A stretch of DNA of 64,000 nucleotides from Aldersonia sp036524855 (GTDB taxonomy: Bacteria; Actinomycetota; Actinomycetes; Mycobacteriales; Mycobacteriaceae), in contig DATDBL010000019.1 in the NCBI GenBank assembly GCA_036524855.1, positions 4,311 to 68,310 of the forward strand, read 5' to 3'. Position 1 is the first letter of the stretch. Each line of letters opens with the position of its first letter. Below the pieces are notes generated by a model. The model did no database searches, was not told where the DNA came from, and was given only the letters and a program-made list of their open reading frames with translations. Made by a program: the position numbers and the translations under genes. Below are positions 36,553 through 45,210 of this stretch, one piece after another.

Positions 36553-36606
36553 ACCGTCCAGCCGGTACAGTCCCAGAAATCTAGCACGTCCAACCGTCCG
36601 GACGGT
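36553..36606. promoter_or_regulatory. Two operator-like dyads between exporter and TetR genes
   Basis: The perfect 14-bp palindrome ACCGTCCGGACGGT spans 36593-36606. A second, imperfect copy, ACCGTCCAGCCGGT, spans 36553-36566. Both are followed by ACAG and lie 40 bp apart, close to four helical turns. This placement would allow the TetR protein to repress both divergent promoters. Confidence 0.65.
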
Positions 36607-36619
36607 ACAGTTATTTCCT

Positions 36620-37144
36620 GTGGCGGCCGACACCAGAGACCGGATCCTCGATGCGCTCGAGCAACTCCTGCTCGATCGGGGCGTGCAGCAGGTGACGCTC
36701 GAGGCGGTCGCGGAGGCCGCCGGGGTCTCCAAGGGCGGATTGCTCTACCACTTCGGCAGCAAGGACGTGCTGCTCGCGGGCATGGTCCGCCGGCTCGGCG
36801 AGCGCTCGGATCAGCAGTTGGCCGAGGGCGTCGAATCGGGTGAGTCGGTCGCCGAGTGGTTCCTGCAACTGCCCGGCGCGTCCGACACCACCGAGTTGGC
36901 CCTGTTCCGCTCGATGCTCGCGGTGATGCGCAGCATCGACGGCCCGCACTCCGAGGTGCAGGAGGCGCTGTCGCAGGTGCTGCGGTCGTGGGATTCGGGG
37001 CTGCGGCGCGAGATCGGGGACCCGGTGCAGGCCGAGATCGTCCGCCTCGTCGGCGACGGCATCTACCTCGGCGCGCTGCTCGGCCTGCCCCCCACCGACC
37101 CCGAGCTGCATCGACAGGTGGTCGCGCGGTTGCTGGGTCGCTGA
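36620..37144 (+). CDS. TetR family repressor of the adjacent exporter
   Basis: Starting at the GTG at 36620 the protein is 174 residues. DRILDALEQLLLDRGVQQVT and LEAVAEAAGVSKGGLLYHFG make the helix-turn-helix at about 7-47. The C-terminal part is helical and of a short TetR type. An earlier in-frame start would add non-conserved sequence across the operators. The divergent exporter is the expected target. Confidence 0.87.
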   Translation: MAADTRDRILDALEQLLLDRGVQQVTLEAVAEAAGVSKGGLLYHFGSKDVLLAGMVRRLGERSDQQLAEGVESGESVAEWFLQLPGASDTTELALFRSMLAVMRSIDGPHSEVQEALSQVLRSWDSGLRREIGDPVQAEIVRLVGDGIYLGALLGLPPTDPELHRQVVARLLGR

Positions 37145-37231
37145 CCGGCCGAGTGCGTGCCTCACTTTCGGGTCGACGGTCGCCCTCAGCTGCACGCTCC
37201 GCCTCCGCCGCGGACCGCGCACACTGGACTC

Positions 37232-38593
37232 GTGGGTACCCAACTGGTTTGGTTCCGCCGCGATCTGCGGCTGCACGATCTGCCGACGCTCGCGAGCGCC
37301 GCCGCCGCATCGGACACCGTCGCCGCGGTATTCCTGCTCGACGACCACCTGCTGCGGCCGGGACCGCGACGCACCTTCCTGCTCGGGTGTCTGCGCAGCC
37401 TCGACCGCGGGCTGAGTGGACGTCTGCTCGTCGCCCACGGTGATCCCGTCGACGTCGTCCCCGCGCTCGTCCGCGAACTCGACGCGAGCGCGGTGCACGT
37501 CTCCGCTGATCACGGCCCGTACGGTTCCCGCCGCGACGCTCACGTCGAACGGACCCTCGGCGGCATCCCGCTGGTGCGCACCGGATCGCCCTATGCCGTC
37601 TCGCCCGGACGTGTCGTGAAGAGCGACGGCACCCCGTGCAAGGTGGTTCACCCCATTCCGGCGTGCCTGGCTCGAGCACGGCTGGAGAGCCCCGGCGCTC
37701 ACGGGCCGGAGGCCGTGAACTGGGTCGACCCGAGCGCAATCTCCCTGCGGGTCGGCATCCCCGAGGGCGATGCCGGCGAGCACCTACCCACCGCCGGTGA
37801 GCGCGCGGCCCTGCGACGGTGGACGAGATTTCGCGACGAGTCGCTTGACCGCTACGACACCGACCGCGACCGGCGCGATCTGGACGGCACCAGCAGATTG
37901 CCGCCGTATCTGAAGTTCGGGTGCCTGCATCCACGCACTCTCCTGCACGATCTGCGCGACCGCACCGATCCCGGTGCGAATGCCCTACGCAGCGAGTTGT
38001 GCTGGCGGGAGTTCTACGGCGACGTCCTGCACCACCGGCCCGACACCGCGCGGCGCAACTACAACCATCGCTTCGATGCGATCCGGTACGACAGCGGGCC
38101 CGACGCCGCCGTCGCGTTCGCCGCGTGGCAGCAGGGCCGCACGGGATTTCCGATCGTCGACGCGGGCATGCGGCAGCTGCTCGCGCAGGGGTGGATGCAC
38201 AATCGGGTGCGCATGATCGTCGCGTCGTTCCTCACGAAGGACCTGCACCTTCCATGGTGGTGGGGCGCACGGTATTTCATGGCGCACCTGGTCGACGGTG
38301 ATCTCGCCTCGAATCAGCACGGCTGGCAGTGGACGGCCGGCTGCGGTACCGATGCGGCCCCCTATTTCCGGGTGTTCAATCCAACCGCACAGGGCGAGAG
38401 GTTCGACCCTGCGGGTGACTACGTGCGCCGCTGGGTACCCGAACTACGGGGTATCGGCGGCGCACGGGTGCACCGGCTGCCGGACGGGCCACCGCCGGGG
38501 TATCCGGATCCGATAGTCGACCACGCGCACGAACGTCGGGTCGCGCTGGCGCGGTACGAGGAGATCTCCTCTCGTGACCGACCCATCCGCTGA
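37232..38593 (+). CDS. phrB: Deoxyribodipyrimidine photolyase, with a locally scrambled segment
   Basis: The 453-residue enzyme repairs UV pyrimidine dimers using light and FAD. The N-terminal photolyase domain begins QLVWFRRDLRLHDLPTL. In the FAD domain TSRLPPYLKFGC, CWREFYGDVL, GFPIVDAGMRQL, GWMHNRVRM and NQHGWQWTAGCGTDA are all conserved, with the tryptophans of the electron chain present. Residues about 137-158 are odd: the normal KV-F-T-P-F-x-x-A-W-L sequence is encoded but in a different frame, so a +1 and a -1 shift appear to flank it (near 37644 and 37700). Length is otherwise normal. It may be damaged or a base-calling error. Translation starts at a GTG. Confidence 0.85.
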   Translation: MGTQLVWFRRDLRLHDLPTLASAAAASDTVAAVFLLDDHLLRPGPRRTFLLGCLRSLDRGLSGRLLVAHGDPVDVVPALVRELDASAVHVSADHGPYGSRRDAHVERTLGGIPLVRTGSPYAVSPGRVVKSDGTPCKVVHPIPACLARARLESPGAHGPEAVNWVDPSAISLRVGIPEGDAGEHLPTAGERAALRRWTRFRDESLDRYDTDRDRRDLDGTSRLPPYLKFGCLHPRTLLHDLRDRTDPGANALRSELCWREFYGDVLHHRPDTARRNYNHRFDAIRYDSGPDAAVAFAAWQQGRTGFPIVDAGMRQLLAQGWMHNRVRMIVASFLTKDLHLPWWWGARYFMAHLVDGDLASNQHGWQWTAGCGTDAAPYFRVFNPTAQGERFDPAGDYVRRWVPELRGIGGARVHRLPDGPPPGYPDPIVDHAHERRVALARYEEISSRDRPIR

Positions 38594-38642
38594 TCGAACG
38601 GCACCGAATGAGTTGCGGGTCCGGCCCGAGTATGGAGGTCAC

Positions 38643-40004
38643 ATGGGTATCGAATACAGCAGCGTGATCGACTCGTCTCGCGACGAGGTGTTCGCCTGGC
38701 ACGACCGGCCAGGGGCGAACGGCGACTCCTGCCGCCGTGGCAGCCGCTGAGCGTGGTCTCCGAGGCCCGATCGTGGCTGACGGGCGCGCCGTCCTCGGCC
38801 TGCCCGGCGGACTCCGCTGGGTCGCCGACCACCAGCCCGACGAGTACGACCCTCCGGCTCGATTCGTCGATGCCCTCGGCCGCGACACGCTGACGTCCTT
38901 GTCGGTGCGACTTGTCGCGTCGTGGCGACACGCGCACCGCTTCGAACCCGTAGACGACCACCGCACCCGCGTCACCGACTGCGTCGAGACCCCGATCCCC
39001 GAGAAACTCCTCGCGCCGACGTTCCGGTACCGGCACCGGCAGCTCGCCGAGGACCTCGCGAGCCACCGCTGGTCGCACACGCAGGGAGTGCGGCCCGGCA
39101 CCGTCGCGGTCTCGGGCGCGTCCGGGTTGATCGGCACTGCGCTGTCCGCGTTCCTCAGCACCGGTGGTTACCGCGTGATCCGGCTGGTGCGGCGGCCCGC
39201 ACGCTCCGCCGACGAGCGGCGGTGGGACCCTCGCTCACCGGCGCACGACCTGTTCGAGGGGGTCGACGCGGTCGTGCATCTCGCCGGGCCTCGATCGCCG
39301 GGCGTTTCACCGACGCGCACAAGGCCGCGATCCGTGACAGCAGGATCGCACCGACACGGCTGCTCGCCGAGTGCGCCGCACACACCGCGGACGGACCAGC
39401 GACGTTCGTGTGCGCCTCCGCGATCGGACTGTACGGCTACGAGCGGGGCGACGAGCCGCTCGACGAATCCGCCTCGCCGGGCACCGGTTTCCTCGCCGAC
39501 GTGGTCGACGAGTGGGAGGGCGCCACGTCGGCTGCCGCGGCGGCCGGCCTGCGCGTGGTCACCGTGCGCACCGGGGTGGTGCAGACACCGCGCGGCGGTA
39601 CGCTGCGCGTCCTGCGACCCCTGTTCTGCGCGGGGCTCGGCGGCAGGTCCGGAACCGGTCGTCAGTGGTTGTCGTGGATCGACGTGGACGACCTGCTCGA
39701 CATCTACCACCGTGCGCTCGCCGATCCGCAGCTGGCCGGTCCCGTCAACGCCGTCGCCCCCGAGCTGGTCCGCAACGCCGAATACACCCGAGTTCTCGCG
39801 GGTGTGCTCCACCGACCGGCGCTGCTGCCGGTCCCGTCGTTGGGTCCGGCACTGCTGCTCGGCGACCAGGGTGCACGCGAACTGGCCACGGCCGACCAGT
39901 ACGTGGTGCCGCGACGACTGCTCGATGGCGGGCACACGTTCCGCCGGTCGAACCTGGAAGACTGCTTGAGGCACCAGCTCGGTCGCCTGGAGGCGTCGTC
40001 GTGA
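38643..40004 (+). pseudogene. TIGR01777-family NAD-dependent epimerase, broken by about three frameshifts
   Basis: Across three frames the region encodes a complete TIGR01777 protein. An N-terminal SRPBCC-like part starts MGIEYSSVIDSSRDEVFAWH. Then come GLPGGLRWVADHQPDEYDPP, the Rossmann motif VAVSGASGLIGTALS, ERRWDP, RIAPTRLLAECA, ASAIGLYGYERG and a C-terminal extension. Shifts occur near 38715 and 38765 and at about 39290, where GGGG appears to have become GGG. A chaperone-like or oxidoreductase role is assumed for the family. The stop overlaps the start of the following SDR gene. Confidence 0.75.
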
Positions 40005-40900
40005 CAGACCCGCAGCACTCCGCGACGTCACTGCGCGTGCTCGTCACGGGCGCCACCGGGTATATCGGTGGCCGGCTCACCCCGCGCCTGATCGGGGCCG
40101 GACACCGTGTCCGAGTTCTCGCCCGCAATCCCGGCAAGATCAGCGATGTTCCGTGGGCGCCGGACGTGCAGGTCGTGCGGGGCGATCTCACGGACGGCGG
40201 GTCGGTGGCACTCGCGTGCAGGGAGATCGACGTCGTCTACTACCTCGAACATTCGATGGGAGGCCGCGGAAGTTTCATCGACGCGGAACGCGAGAGCGCG
40301 CAGAACGTCGCGACCGCCGCCCGTGCAGCCGGTGTCGAGCGCATCGTGTACCTCAGCGGACTGCACTCCGCTTCGCAAGACCTGTCGCCACATCTGAAGT
40401 CACGCAGTCAGGCTGGCGATATCCTCATCGACTCGGGTGTTCCGACGCTGGTGCTGCAGGCGGCGTGGTGATCGGGTCGGGTTCGGCATCGTTCGAGATG
40501 ATGCAGGTCTACCCCGAAGTCGCGGGCCTACATCGGCGCAGGATCGTCGTACTTCCCGTGCTCACGCCGAGACTCGCCGGTGGTATCGGCCTCACCCGGG
40601 GCCGGCGGAACCCGCACGCGCTGCAGGCCGGGGACGCGCTGGACTTCTGGCGGGTGGAACTGATCGCGCGACCACGCCTGTTGCGACTACGAGCGGAGAT
40701 GCTCGCACCCGGGGGGTGCGTGGCTCGAATGGCGCCTCGAACCCCTCGGCGCGCAGCGCACCCGACTGCACCAGCGCGCGATCTTCTTCGCGAAAGGTCT
40801 CGTCGGACACCTCTACTGGTACGTCCTGCTTCCGTTCCACGGCATCATCTTCAAGGGCATGCTCGAAAACATCACCGGCGCGGCGCGATCGGGCGGGTGA
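40001..40900 (+). pseudogene. Degraded paralogue of the DUF2867-type SDR protein
   Basis: Starting at a GTG overlapping the previous stop, VLVTGATGYIGGRLTPRLI and GVERIVYLSGLHSAS match the intact gene at 52830-54371. A one-base deletion after VLVLQA ends the first frame. The next frame continues IGSGSASFEMM but then lacks about 60 residues, resumes with VLPVLTPRLA, lacks about 137 more, and resumes with DALDFWRVEL. Another shift in a run of six G near 40715 leads to the true C-terminus, FHGIIFKGMLENITG. So the copy is reduced to roughly 60% and is not functional as read. Confidence 0.8.
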
Positions 40901-40932
40901 CTATCTGCACCTCCCGCCCGACCAGGATCTTC

Positions 40933-41523
40933 TCACACCGTGCACAGCGGACGGATCTGCTGCATTCCTTCCGTCGTGGGCGAGGTGAGCATCAGACACG
41001 AGTTGTAGCCTTCGCGCTCCACGACCTCGCGGATCTGCTTCCAGGAGGCCGCGTCGACGTTTGGTGAACGTGACAGGACGAATCCCGACACCCTCGTGGG
41101 ATCGCCGACCAGCGCCCACGAGTAGTCGTCGGCGAGATACGCAACGATGTAGTTGCTCGGCCCGTCCAGCGAATCCTGGAACGGCGCAGACGGAAACGAT
41201 ACATGTAGGGCCGCGGTGTCGTTGACCCTCGCGTTGCCGACGACGCGGCGTCGCTCGCCGGTGACGGTCGTGCACGAGTTCTCCACTCGAACGTTCCGTT
41301 CGTCGATCTGCGTGTAGTACGCCGTGGTGTCGCGCACGCAGTCGATGTTGAAGGGCGCGGGGTTCGCCGCCAGCTGGTACCACAGGCCCAGGTAGCGGTC
41401 GAGGGCCAGCTGCGGAACCGGGCGCAGCGGCGTGGCCTGTGCCGGCGCCGCCGCGACGGTGGAACCCAACGCCGCGACAAGCGCGACGGCGAGCCCGCCG
41501 ACAGTTCGTCTAATCTGGCTCAC
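40933..41523 (-). CDS. Secreted lipocalin family protein (Blc-like)
   Basis: The 196-residue protein has a signal peptide (about 1-30, ending APAQA) and the lipocalin signature YLGLWYQLA (Gly-x-Trp) at the start of the barrel. It continues with strands VRVENSCTT, YIVAYLADDYSWALVGDP and a C-terminal helix with REVVEREGYN. Bacterial lipocalins bind lipids or oxidised membrane products. It overlaps the fasciclin gene by 4 bp, so the two are one operon, and it belongs to the stress-linked gene set in this region. Confidence 0.85.
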   Translation of the reverse strand: MSQIRRTVGGLAVALVAALGSTVAAAPAQATPLRPVPQLALDRYLGLWYQLAANPAPFNIDCVRDTTAYYTQIDERNVRVENSCTTVTGERRRVVGNARVNDTAALHVSFPSAPFQDSLDGPSNYIVAYLADDYSWALVGDPTRVSGFVLSRSPNVDAASWKQIREVVEREGYNSCLMLTSPTTEGMQQIRPLCTV

Positions 41524-42197
41524 TGCGGCATCAACACACCGTCGATGAGATACACGGTCGCATTCGCGGTCTGGATACCGCCGCAGATCACATTGGCGTC
41601 GTTGACTTTCCAGTTCTCGCCCGATCCGGTGACCTCGACCGTACCGCCCTGGACCGTGGCGTGCTCACCGGCGATGTCCGCCGGGGGGGCCTGCCCCGCG
41701 ACGACGTGGTAGGTCAGAACGTCGGTCAGCAACGCCGAGTCCGTCTTCAGGGTTTCGATGGTCGCCGGGTCAACCTTCGCGAACGCGTCGTCGACCGGCG
41801 CGAACACAGTGAACTCACCGCCGTTGAGTGTCTCGACGAGATTGACATCCGGGTTGAGCTGACCGGAGAGCGCCGCGGTCAGCGTCGTGAGCACGGGGAT
41901 GTTCGACGCCGCCGTGGCCACCGGTTGCTGCGCTACGGCTTCGATCGAGCCGGGTCCGGTGGGCACCTGCTCGGCGTAGGAGGCACATCCGGGTCCGACG
42001 AGTGCTGCAGGGGCCGCCTCGCCATCGGCCGTCGTCGGCGACATCGTCGTCTCGGGCTCCGGTTCCATGACGGTGGTCGTCGCATCCGCCGCGTCCCCGG
42101 ACTCGTCCGAGGAACAGCCCGCGATACCCATCAGCGCTACCACGCCGATACCGACCATCGCCAAGCCTTTTCGTGTGCGCACTACCATCGTTCTCAT
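41520..42197 (-). CDS. Fasciclin-domain lipoprotein (MPT83/MPT70-like)
   Basis: This 225-residue protein has a lipobox (LMGIAGC) and a Thr/Pro-rich linker. A FAS1 domain follows from about 88, with the conserved FTVFAPVDDAFAKV and LTYHVVAGQ and, at the end, ATVYLIDGVLMP. In Mycobacterium tuberculosis the close relatives MPT83 and MPT70 are the main SigK targets. Here the gene is divergent from sigK-rskA and preceded by a SigK-like promoter. The GGAAGGA ribosome site is too close to the first ATG and fits the one at 42188 better, so the protein may start three residues later. Confidence 0.9.
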   Translation of the reverse strand: MRTMVVRTRKGLAMVGIGVVALMGIAGCSSDESGDAADATTTVMEPEPETTMSPTTADGEAAPAALVGPGCASYAEQVPTGPGSIEAVAQQPVATAASNIPVLTTLTAALSGQLNPDVNLVETLNGGEFTVFAPVDDAFAKVDPATIETLKTDSALLTDVLTYHVVAGQAPPADIAGEHATVQGGTVEVTGSGENWKVNDANVICGGIQTANATVYLIDGVLMPQ

Positions 42198-42250
42198 TCC
42201 TTCCGGTCATCGCGGCCGACCGGCCACGTCGATGAGGTGGGATGCTGGTC

Positions 42251-42277
42251 ATTCGAGGCTGTGGAGCGGATGGATGG
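42251..42277 (-). promoter_or_regulatory. SigK-type promoter of the fasciclin-lipocalin operon
   Basis: Reading leftwards, CCATCC (42277-42272) and CGAAT (42255-42251) are separated by 16 bases. The -10 element ends 53 bp before the fasciclin start. The same boxes, spacing and most intervening bases recur before the MMPL gene at 58 kb. As I recall, mycobacterial SigK promoters have CCATCC and CGAAT-like boxes. Confidence 0.7.
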
Positions 42278-42308
42278 GACACTCTCGAGATTTTCTTCGA
42301 CCGGCCAC

Positions 42309-42336
42309 CCATCCGATTTGGGCATCGGCAACGAAC
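42309..42336 (+). promoter_or_regulatory. Possible SigK autoregulatory promoter
   Basis: CCATCC (42309-42314), 17 bases, then CGAAC (42332-42336) faces the sigK gene. It differs from the better sites by one base in the -10 and one base in spacing. An ECF sigma factor commonly transcribes its own operon. Confidence 0.45.
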
Positions 42337-42560
42337 TTGTGTAACGGCCGCGCTACCTCGCGTACCGGCAGCGGACGCCGTGCTTCCTTCCGCGGCCCCG
42401 CGCCGCCTCTGCCAAGGAGATGATCGGCGTGCCCGTTCGGATGGCCCACGCCGGCGCCGCAGCCGGTGATGCGATCCGCAGCGCGACGCTCGACCGACGG
42501 CGCATGTTGAGCCGCCTGATTCGTCCGGTTAGGATATCGCCCGATGAGCGGACTGGGCGC

Positions 42561-43136
42561 GTGACCGGCGTCGGCGACGAAACCGACACCCTCGACGCGT
42601 TGCTCGTCAGGGTTGCGTCAGCGGACGCAACTGCTTTCGCCGAGTTCTACGATCTCACCCGATCCCGGACGTACGGCATGATCCTGCGTGTCCTGCGCGA
42701 TCCCGGATACAGCGAGGAGACGCTGCAGGAGGTGTACCTGCAGGTGTGGCGCCCCGGGACCGCGTTCGATCCCGCACAGGGTTCCGCGCTGTCGTGGCTG
42801 ATGACACTGGCGCATCGCCGGGCCGTCGACCGGGTCCGTGCCGAACGGTCCGGAGCCGACCGCGAGGCCCGCTACGGTGCGCAGTCGGTGGAGGCCGTAT
42901 TCGACACCGTCACCGACGAAGCGCTGCGGCGCGACGACGCCCGCCAGGTACTCGACTGCCTCGACACCCTGACCGACCTGCACCGTCGGTCCGTCGAGCT
43001 CGCGTACTACGGGGGCCTGACCTACCGTGAGGTCGCCGAGCAACTCTCCACCGCCTTGCCCACCGTGAAATCGAGGATTCGCGACGGCCTCCGTCGTCTG
43101 AAGAACTGTTTGGGCGTGGACAGCGATGACGAATAG
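42561..43136 (+). CDS. sigK: ECF RNA polymerase sigma factor SigK
   Basis: From the GTG at 42561 the protein is 191 residues. Region 2 (FAEFYDLTRSRTYGMILRVL, then DPGYSEETLQEVYLQVWR) and region 4 (YYGGLTYREVAEQLSTALPT) are those of SigK. RskA follows with an 11-bp overlap. An in-frame ATG at 42504 would add 19 residues. In mycobacteria SigK is held by RskA and released by regulated proteolysis, then transcribes fasciclin-type antigens; the same partners are neighbours here. Confidence 0.9.
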   Translation: MTGVGDETDTLDALLVRVASADATAFAEFYDLTRSRTYGMILRVLRDPGYSEETLQEVYLQVWRPGTAFDPAQGSALSWLMTLAHRRAVDRVRAERSGADREARYGAQSVEAVFDTVTDEALRRDDARQVLDCLDTLTDLHRRSVELAYYGGLTYREVAEQLSTALPTVKSRIRDGLRRLKNCLGVDSDDE

Positions 43137-43869
43137 CACCCGTCCCGGTTTCGGTGACGACGGCTTGGAACTGATCGATCTCGCCGCGGTCTACGCCCTG
43201 GACGCGGTCACCGACGCCGAACGCCACGAAATCGACGCCCGCGTGACCGCGGCGGATGCCGACGTCGCCGAGGCCTTCGCCCGCGAAACTCGCGATGTGC
43301 GCGCAACCATGGCGCAGGTGTCGCACACGACCGCGGTCGAACCGCCCGCCGCCGTCCGTGGCCGTTTGCTGGCCTTGATCGCAGCCGACACCGATACACC
43401 CGATGCGCCCGTCGATCTTGCCGCGCGACGCGCTCGGTGGCGGAACTTCCTGCTCGCCGCCGCCGCGGCTGTGGTCATCGCCGTCGGTGGCATCGGCATC
43501 GCCACGCAGATGCGCCAGGACACCCAGCCCACGTCCGCGCAGATACTCGCAGCCGACGACGTGCGCACCGTCTCGGGCGCCATCGAGGGAGGCGGTACCG
43601 CAACGGTTGTGTACTCGAAGGAAGTCGATGCGGGTGTGCTGGTGATGAACAACGTCGCGCCACCGACCGAAGGCACCGTCTATCAAATGTGGCTGCTCGG
43701 ACCGAGCGGCGCGATTGCCGCGGGCACCATGACCCCCGACGACGTCGCGCCGTCGACCACCGCAGTCTTGGAAGACATCTCGGATGCGACCGCACTGGGA
43801 TTCAGCGTGGAACCGACCGGCGGTTCCACGCAACCCACCGCGATCTTCGCGCAGCTGCCGCTGACATGA
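43126..43869 (+). CDS. rskA: Anti-sigma-K factor RskA
   Basis: The 247-residue protein has a cytoplasmic anti-sigma domain (LIDLAAVYALDAVTDAERHE), a single membrane helix at about 108-128, and the extracytoplasmic RskA domain with TVYQMWLLGPSG and a conserved Gly-rich end. It sequesters SigK at the membrane until cleaved by site-1 and site-2 proteases. Overlap with sigK ensures balanced synthesis. Confidence 0.92.
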   Translation: MTNSTRPGFGDDGLELIDLAAVYALDAVTDAERHEIDARVTAADADVAEAFARETRDVRATMAQVSHTTAVEPPAAVRGRLLALIAADTDTPDAPVDLAARRARWRNFLLAAAAAVVIAVGGIGIATQMRQDTQPTSAQILAADDVRTVSGAIEGGGTATVVYSKEVDAGVLVMNNVAPPTEGTVYQMWLLGPSGAIAAGTMTPDDVAPSTTAVLEDISDATALGFSVEPTGGSTQPTAIFAQLPLT

Positions 43870-44023
43870 CGACCGCCGCCGATCACGGGCGGGTGCCGGT
43901 GGGGTGGGCCGACGCAGGGATGCGAGCGGCTCGCCGATCGATGCGTCGAGCGGTTCGCAGCGTATCGTGTTCGCATCGTCGGCATCAGGGTCCGGCACGG
44001 AAGTCGGTGATTGACGAGGAACG

Positions 44024-44956
44024 GTGACGCAACGCACGGCGCGCAAGTCAACATCCGGCATCGTCTCGCACAGTTCCCAGGAACCAGCGGGTACGCAGGG
44101 ACGCGTAGTGACGACCGGTGGTGCCGGCGAGCCGCTCTACACGGTGGGCTGTGTCGCGGAACGGCTGGGCATTCCCACCGCGACCCTGCGCAGTTGGACC
44201 CGCCGGTACGGGATCGGTCCGCACGAGCACCGGTCGGGCCATCATCGCCGCTACACCGACGACGACATCGCGGTCGTACAGCGGATGCGCGCCTTGGTGC
44301 GCGGAGGGGTCAGCCCGGCCGACGCCGCACGGCAGGCGCTCGCCGCACATCCGATGCCCCGCGCCGACCCGGCGCTACTGCTGCAAGCTGCCCTACGTCT
44401 CGACACGCCCGCCGCCGCCCGGATCGTGGAGGACAACGTGCGTCACTACGGTGTGATCGCCACGTGGGATGTGCTGTGCCGCCCGGCTTTTGCCGCGATC
44501 GAGGCGCTCCAGGGGGCGAGCCAGGGCTGTATCGACGTGGAACACATGCTGTCCTGGACGGTATCGCGCGCATTGCAACTGGTGCCGTTCCCACCGGGGG
44601 TAGCGCCGGCATCGGTGGTGTTGGCCTGTAGTGAACGAGAGGCGCATTCGCTGCCACTGGAAGCATTGCGCGCCGCCCTGTGCGAACGGGGTGTCGCGGT
44701 GGTCGTGCTCGGTGCCGCGGTCCCGGTGCCCGCCCTGCTGGATGCCCTCACTCATCGTGGCCGCGACGTCACAGTGGTGCTGTGGGCGCAGACCGAGGCC
44801 ACCGCCGACCGACAGGCGGTGGAGGCGGTGCGCGACGCCGGCGGGCGCATCGTGGTCGCCGGTCCCGGCTGGAGCACCACAGACCTTCCCGATGACGCGA
44901 CCCGGGTCGATGCACTCACCGATGCGGTCACCCACCTCGTCTCGCCGGAGCGGTGA
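44024..44956 (+). CDS. MerR-family regulator of the LitR/CarH type, before the carotenoid genes
   Basis: This 310-residue protein has a MerR winged helix at about 38-105 (YTVGCVAERLGIPTATLRSW, HRRYTDDDIAVVQRM). A helical linker and a Rossmann-like domain of the cobalamin-binding type follow. The usual Asp-x-His-x-x-Gly B12 motif is not present; the equivalent place reads EREAHSLPLEAL. It could therefore have lost B12/light sensing, or sense in another way as in actinomycete LitR variants. It precedes crtE on the same strand, a usual position for the carotenoid repressor. Confidence 0.82.
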   Translation: MTQRTARKSTSGIVSHSSQEPAGTQGRVVTTGGAGEPLYTVGCVAERLGIPTATLRSWTRRYGIGPHEHRSGHHRRYTDDDIAVVQRMRALVRGGVSPADAARQALAAHPMPRADPALLLQAALRLDTPAAARIVEDNVRHYGVIATWDVLCRPAFAAIEALQGASQGCIDVEHMLSWTVSRALQLVPFPPGVAPASVVLACSEREAHSLPLEALRAALCERGVAVVVLGAAVPVPALLDALTHRGRDVTVVLWAQTEATADRQAVEAVRDAGGRIVVAGPGWSTTDLPDDATRVDALTDAVTHLVSPER

Positions 44957-45210
44957 TTGTGCGAATGGAAGTCGTACTCGGCGGGCACATATATTGCGTC
45001 GATGCCCATCTGGAGAAGTAAGATGCATCGATTCGCATCGTTTTAGTCACTACCATGCGTGGGTATGCACTATTCGAGGCATGCCGGACTGCCATCTTCC
45101 CCGAACCGGCCGGGAAGGAAGGAGCAGGAGATCGTGGGCGTTCCCGTGTTCTCGCCGTTGGACACGGTGCGCGACGCCGTCGGCGGTGCGCGCTCGCCGG
45201 AGTCGATGCG
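44957..45210 (+). promoter_or_regulatory. Promoter region of the carotenoid operon
   Basis: This 254-bp gap contains AT-rich DNA near 44990-45050 with several related motifs (TCGATGC, GATGCATCGAT, GCATCG) that form overlapping dyads around 45020-45040. These are plausible sites for the MerR-type regulator. A 27-codon frame starting at a GTG after GGAGATC near 45134 precedes crtE; it may be a leader or a remnant of a longer CrtE N-terminus. Confidence 0.4.

Noticed and set aside
45055..45210. An extended N-terminus for CrtE starting at 45055
   Set aside because: The extra 52 residues are Arg-rich and unlike the family; the ATG at 45211 has a ribosome site and a normal N-terminus.
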